Assembly (NCBI GenBank): GCA_945860255.1
Contig: CAMAQI010000095.1
Span: forward strand, 1 to 8,386
Direction of reading: 5' to 3'
Source of the DNA: Methylacidiphilum caldifontis
Lineage (GTDB): Bacteria; Verrucomicrobiota; Verrucomicrobiia; Methylacidiphilales; CAMAQI01
DNA: 8,386 nucleotides
Shown here: in pieces, positions 5,169 to 8,386 of the stretch
Layout: each line of letters starts with the position of its first letter
Position numbering within the stretch: the first letter of the stretch is position 1
Program-made: the position numbers and the translations under genes
The notes under the pieces: model-generated
The model's input: only the letters and a program-made list of their open reading frames with translations
Databases searched by the model: none
Told to the model about the DNA's origin: nothing

Positions 5169-6122
5169 GTGAAGCAAACGAATCGCCGAAAATTTATAAC
5201 GACCACATTAGCCGGAGGGCTTTTGACCGGAACCGGTTTATGGACCGGATTTTCCGATGCCTGGGCCGCTCGATTCCTCAGAGAACGATTTACAGAATCG
5301 TTTCGTGAAATGAAACCGCTTAACTTTTCACCAAAACCGAACTCATGGAGCGATCAACAGATCCGAATGTGTTGGTTGGGACACGCCACGGTCTTGATCA
5401 ATTTTTACGGCTTTTGGATTTTAACGGATCCGAGTCTGTTTTCCCGGGTTGGACTTGATTTGGGACTGTTTAGCTTTGGACCGAAACGAGTGACGAAGCC
5501 AGCGCTTCATTTCAATGAATTTCCGAAGATTGATTTAATTCTTCTCTCTCATGCGCACATGGATCATATGGATCTGCCCTCGCTTCGCTGTTTTTCCAAG
5601 GAGACCCCGATCATTACCGCTGCGAAGACGAGTGATATTCTTCAGGGAACCAGCACTCAAGTCACTGAATTAGGATGGGGGGACTCAAAGCGCGTCATCG
5701 CCTCAACAGGAGAGTTGAAGGTCACTGCCTTTGAGGTACAGCATTGGGGGGCGCGTTGGCAGCGAGACAGTTATCGAGGCTATAATGGCTATGTTCTTGA
5801 AAGAGAAGGGAAGAAAATTATTTTTGGGGGAGATACCGCAATGACCCCCTCCTTTCGATCTCTTGCGACTCAAGGTCCTTACGAGGTCGCCATCATGCCG
5901 ATTGGGGCCTATGATCCCTGGATTCGAGTGCATTGTAATCCTGAACAGGCAGCGCAGATGGCTTTTGAAGCAAAGGCCGATCGGGTAGCGCCGATTCATT
6001 TTAATACCTTTAAATTAAGCCGTGAATCGGAACAGGAGCCGATTCAGAGACTCGAACAGTTTTGTATTCAAGAGACTGAACGCATTGCGTGGAGAGAGAT
6101 CGGAGGAGAGTGGCAACTTTAA
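5169..6122 (+). CDS. Tat-exported metallo-beta-lactamase-fold hydrolase (UlaG/NAPE-PLD-like)
   Basis: The 317-residue product starts with a twin-arginine signal (N5-R6-R7-K8-F9-I10, then a weakly hydrophobic Gly/Thr/Leu core to about 28), so it is probably exported folded with its metals. The enzyme part begins about residue 66 with CWLGHATVLI. The metal site is complete: H128-A-H130-M-D132-H133, H192 (QHWGAR), D222 (GGDTAM) and H277 (PIHFNTF). Together with TDPSLFSRVG, these match the COG2220 branch that includes NAPE-hydrolysing phospholipase D and UlaG lactonase. It likely hydrolyses a phosphodiester or lactone in the cell envelope; the substrate is not deducible. The start is GTG with only a weak upstream GGA near 5157. 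The Tat motif starts at residue 5, which supports it. It probably forms its own unit, closed by the terminator at 6150-6175. Confidence 0.88.
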   Translation: MKQTNRRKFITTTLAGGLLTGTGLWTGFSDAWAARFLRERFTESFREMKPLNFSPKPNSWSDQQIRMCWLGHATVLINFYGFWILTDPSLFSRVGLDLGLFSFGPKRVTKPALHFNEFPKIDLILLSHAHMDHMDLPSLRCFSKETPIITAAKTSDILQGTSTQVTELGWGDSKRVIASTGELKVTAFEVQHWGARWQRDSYRGYNGYVLEREGKKIIFGGDTAMTPSFRSLATQGPYEVAIMPIGAYDPWIRVHCNPEQAAQMAFEAKADRVAPIHFNTFKLSRESEQEPIQRLEQFCIQETERIAWREIGGEWQL

Positions 6123-6149
6123 TCCAGAAAAAGCAGTGGGAACCATGCG

Positions 6150-6175
6150 AACCCCGATAAAAATCGGAGGTTTTT
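6150..6175 (+). terminator. Intrinsic terminator after the metallo-hydrolase gene
   Basis: CCGAT (6154-6158) and ATCGG (6163-6167) pair around AAAA. Below them AACC (6150-6153) pairs with GGTT (6169-6172) past one bulged A. A run of five T residues (6171-6175) follows the stem. It lies 28 bases after the stop at 6122. Confidence 0.75.
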
Positions 6176-6283
6176 AGGTTTAATCTCGCCCGAAAGAGAA
6201 AGTTTTCCGCTTTTTTTTGTGACAACTCGGTGTCGATTTTGAACAGATCTTGAAAAGAGAGTAAAGAAAGTCATTATCGAACC

Positions 6284-7282
6284 ATGGTCTCCTATATTTT
6301 ATCGGCTTGGCTCATGTTTGGGGCGATCGCCCCCTTTACCGAAAGAGGGGTCACTGATTTTGATACCGTTTTATCTATTTTAAATCCTCACGGAGTTTGG
6401 GTTGAAAATTCAGTGACGCATTCCTATTCCTATCGCCCTTTTTGTGCCGAGGGTTGGATCCCTTTTGTTGATGGGCAATGGGTCTATTCTGATTATGGGT
6501 GGTTTTGGAGAGGAAACGAGCCGCATCAATCGGTCACCTCCCATTATGGCTATTGGAAGCGTGAGAGTAGTGGAGTCTGGGGCTGGATCCCGAGAAGTGA
6601 GTGGCATACGAATCCGGTCGATTGGCGAGGAACAAAAACCCATATCGGCTGGCGCTCCTCTCCATTGAGTAAAATCGGTGATTTTACGGAAAGTGAAGAG
6701 AAACGGGTGCTCGATCCCAACGAATGGATTTTTGTAAAACGAGAGGATTTTGGAAAACCGTTGAACCGTGCCTATGTGATTACGGGGGAGGAGGCAAAAA
6801 CAGTTTTATTGGATTCCTATTCTTTATCTCATGAAATTGAACTTTATCGCGTGATCGCGCGTGCAGGACCAGATCCCAAAAGTTATGAGGGAGCTCAACC
6901 GAGAAGGGAGCTGAATCAGCCACCACCGACGGATTTAGAAAAAGTTCGTTATTATATGACGATGTCGCTGCCCTCTTATGAGACCGCAATTCCGATCGAT
7001 GCAAAACCGGATCAGATTTATATTTATCGTCCGAAATTTTTTCAAGATAACGATGGAATTCAACGCAGAATTAAAATTTGGAATAATCCCAAAGATCGCA
7101 TAGAGGCCGTAGAAAAAGTGAATCAAGCCTTGGGCGTCACAGCAGAGATCTCCGAGAAGAAGGCAGAGCCCGCGGTTCCGACTCCTGAACCCTCCGAGAA
7201 AATCTCGACTCCCCCCGTTCCTCAAGAAGTGAAAAAAGAGGGAAACAATCCTAAAAAACCGACCTTTCGCTCTCGATCTTAA
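6284..7282 (+). CDS. DUF6600-like Trp/Tyr-rich exported protein
   Basis: The 332-residue product has a hydrophobic start (1-18), possibly a signal peptide although its n-region lacks Lys or Arg. Residues 29-128 carry an aromatic repeat: LNPHGVWV, then GWIPFVDGQWVYSDYGWFW (57-75), SHYGYW (86-91), GVWGWIPRSEW (97-107), VDWRG and HIGWRSSPLS (120-129). This spacing of W-x-P, G-x-W-V-Y-x-D-x-G-W and H-Y-G-x-W is that of DUF6600 proteins, which are exported and of unknown function. Residues 135-285 are a less recognisable region. Residues 290-332 are a Pro/Lys/Glu-rich, probably disordered tail. No good ribosome binding site precedes ATG 6284. An in-frame TGA near 6250 rules out any ATG, GTG or TTG start further upstream; ATG 6314 is an alternative but would remove most of the signal. 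It converges on aguB, 25 bases away. Confidence 0.75.
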   Translation: MVSYILSAWLMFGAIAPFTERGVTDFDTVLSILNPHGVWVENSVTHSYSYRPFCAEGWIPFVDGQWVYSDYGWFWRGNEPHQSVTSHYGYWKRESSGVWGWIPRSEWHTNPVDWRGTKTHIGWRSSPLSKIGDFTESEEKRVLDPNEWIFVKREDFGKPLNRAYVITGEEAKTVLLDSYSLSHEIELYRVIARAGPDPKSYEGAQPRRELNQPPPTDLEKVRYYMTMSLPSYETAIPIDAKPDQIYIYRPKFFQDNDGIQRRIKIWNNPKDRIEAVEKVNQALGVTAEISEKKAEPAVPTPEPSEKISTPPVPQEVKKEGNNPKKPTFRSRS

Positions 7283-7307
7283 ATTGGGCCGTTGAAAGCT
7301 TTATTCG

Positions 7308-8198
7308 CTAATCGATGTATCGTTTGGTGATCTCTCCATAGGCATCAATTCGACGGTCACGGAGGAAAGGCCAATGGGTCCGAACGGTATCGATGGCATC
7401 CAAGTTTACGGTTTGAATCAGAATCTCTTCCTTGTCGGGGCTTGCTTTTTGTAAGATTTGTCCAGAAGGGTTGGAGATAAAACTTTGTCCCCAAAACTCA
7501 AGACCATCGCCACCGATCGGTTGCTCATGTCCAATTCGATTCACGGAGGCAACATAACAGCCATTGGCAACTCCGTGTGAACGTTGAATCGTCTCCCATG
7601 CCATGTGCTGTCCCTCACCGTATTGCTCCTTTTCTGAAGGATGCCAACCGATCGCGGTCGGATAAAATAAGATTTCAGCCCCTTGCATCGCCGTGAGCCG
7701 AGCCCCTTCCGGATACCATTGATCCCAGCAGATTAATACGCCGATTTTAGCGAATTTAGTTTGCCAAGATTTGAACCCCAAATCTCCAGGCGTAAAATAA
7801 AACTTTTCGTAGAACAACGGATCATCCGGAATATGCATCTTGCGATACATCCCCAAATAAGTTCCATCAGCGTCGATAATCACCGCTGTATTGTGATAAA
7901 GTCCGTGAGCTCGCTTTTCAAACAGGGATCCAATAATCACGACCCCCAACTCCTTGGCTAACGCCTGAAAGGCAATTGTACTCGGCCCGTGTGGGATCGC
8001 CTCCGCAAGGGTAAAATGAGCATGATCTTCATTTTGACAAAAATAAGGGGAGCGAAAGAGCTCCTGGGTACAAATAATCTGAGCCCCTTTTTTCGCCGCA
8101 GATCGAATCAATTCACATTGATTCTTTAAATTTTCTTCAGGATTCGTCACCGCTGAGGTTTGGATCAATCCGAGAGTAACATCACGACTCGATTTCAT
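7308..8198 (-). CDS. aguB: N-carbamoylputrescine amidase AguB
   Basis: This nitrilase-superfamily enzyme hydrolyses N-carbamoylputrescine to putrescine, CO2 and ammonia, the last step of the agmatine route to polyamines, in the cytoplasm. The 296-residue product is full length and carries the Glu-Lys-Cys triad: E46 (TQELFRSPYF), K120 (MYRKMHIPDD) and nucleophile C157 (GVLICWDQWYPE). The segments DPLFYEKFYFTPGD (126-139) and THWPFLRDRRIDAYGEI (274-290) are typical of AguB and separate it from other nitrilase relatives. GGGGAG directly abuts the ATG. An in-frame TAA about 20 bases upstream excludes a longer form. The usual partner, agmatine deiminase (aguA), is not in the window; the fragment upstream on the same strand does not look like its C-terminus. 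Confidence 0.95.
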   Translation of the reverse strand: MKSSRDVTLGLIQTSAVTNPEENLKNQCELIRSAAKKGAQIICTQELFRSPYFCQNEDHAHFTLAEAIPHGPSTIAFQALAKELGVVIIGSLFEKRAHGLYHNTAVIIDADGTYLGMYRKMHIPDDPLFYEKFYFTPGDLGFKSWQTKFAKIGVLICWDQWYPEGARLTAMQGAEILFYPTAIGWHPSEKEQYGEGQHMAWETIQRSHGVANGCYVASVNRIGHEQPIGGDGLEFWGQSFISNPSGQILQKASPDKEEILIQTVNLDAIDTVRTHWPFLRDRRIDAYGEITKRYID

Positions 8199-8290
8199 CT
8201 CCCCATTCGTACGGATTTACCATGGAGGAGCAAGCCCCAAATCTTTCCATCAAGAAAATAGAAAATAGCATCGGTGTTTTTAAAAAGTCA

Positions 8291-8386
8291 TTAATCTTTG
8301 GCATAATTGAGTTTTAATCGAGCGGTGGCGATGTGAAGAGGGGTGGCTAAATTCCAGTGGGAGAGCAACCAACGGATGAGTTTTTG
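8291..8386 (-). CDS. C-terminal fragment of an unrecognised protein (gene starts beyond window)
   Basis: From the right edge the minus strand reads 31 codons before a TAA at 8293-8291, giving a tail such as LIRWLLSHWNLATPLHIATARL and ending NYAKD. Its amphipathic, helix-like composition and unbroken frame to the edge suggest a true gene end, but the piece is too short to identify. It would lie upstream of aguB on the same strand, 92 bases away, with no terminator seen between, so the two could share a transcript. Confidence 0.45.
   Translation of the reverse strand, partial: QKLIRWLLSHWNLATPLHIATARLKLNYAKD

Noticed and set aside
6191..6218. Possible second terminator ending in a run of eight T residues.
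   Set aside because: Only a four-pair GAAA/TTTC stem can be drawn before the T run. The stem at 6150-6175 is far better.
6239..6267. TTGAAC-N17-TAAAGA as a promoter for the DUF6600-like gene.
   Set aside because: It matches the consensus at only four and three positions, which is not better than chance in AT-rich spacer DNA.
8182..8304. A 40-codon minus-strand frame bridging the end of the right-edge fragment and the aguB start.
   Set aside because: It overlaps both genes, shows no ribosome binding site or recognisable sequence, and such lengths occur by chance.

Overview
The window looks like a bacterial chromosome segment of roughly even base composition. It mixes ordinary housekeeping genes with a small accessory patch. 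The HisF sequence (HAGQVTRG start, long loop before NVGDPVELA), a TPR-glycosyltransferase fusion and a DUF6600-like Trp/Tyr-rich exported protein suggest a member of the PVC group, perhaps Verrucomicrobiota. That placement comes from memory of family sequences and is low to moderate confidence. A tree of HisF would settle it.

Layout. Positions 1-392 (minus) hold the N-terminal part of a gene cut by the window edge, whose product resembles a degenerate two-component receiver domain. Divergent from it is a tightly coupled plus-strand operon: hisF (487-1269), yacG (1269-1451) and a large TPR plus glycosyltransferase-like gene (1448-3313). The start and stop codons overlap at both junctions.

Positions 3370-4367 carry three small membrane-protein genes. 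Two encode exported two-helix proteins of VirB2/TrbC pilin type. The third encodes a TraL/VirB3-like inner-membrane protein. Together they look like the opening genes of a conjugative or F-like type IV secretion cluster, but nothing else of that machine follows. Directly after the TraL-like stop is a Phd/VapB-type antitoxin and PIN-domain VapC toxin pair (4421-5094). A perfect 10-bp-arm palindrome abuts the antitoxin ATG. A plausible -35/-10 pair places the transcription start on that ATG, so the mRNA may be leaderless.

Positions 5169-6122 encode a Tat-exported metallo-beta-lactamase-fold hydrolase of the UlaG/NAPE-PLD type, followed by a good intrinsic terminator (6150-6175). A DUF6600-like protein gene follows (6284-7282). 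It converges on a minus-strand N-carbamoylputrescine amidase gene (aguB, 7308-8198; polyamine synthesis). The last 96 bases hold the 3' end of another, unrecognised minus-strand gene.

The most interesting part is 3314-5170: an orphan pilin-pilin-TraL trio with a hairpin over its first ribosome binding site, joined to a toxin-antitoxin module whose operator, promoter and start codon are compressed into about 40 bases. No CRISPR array, RNA gene or transposase was recognised. No gene-free stretch exceeds 300 bases.
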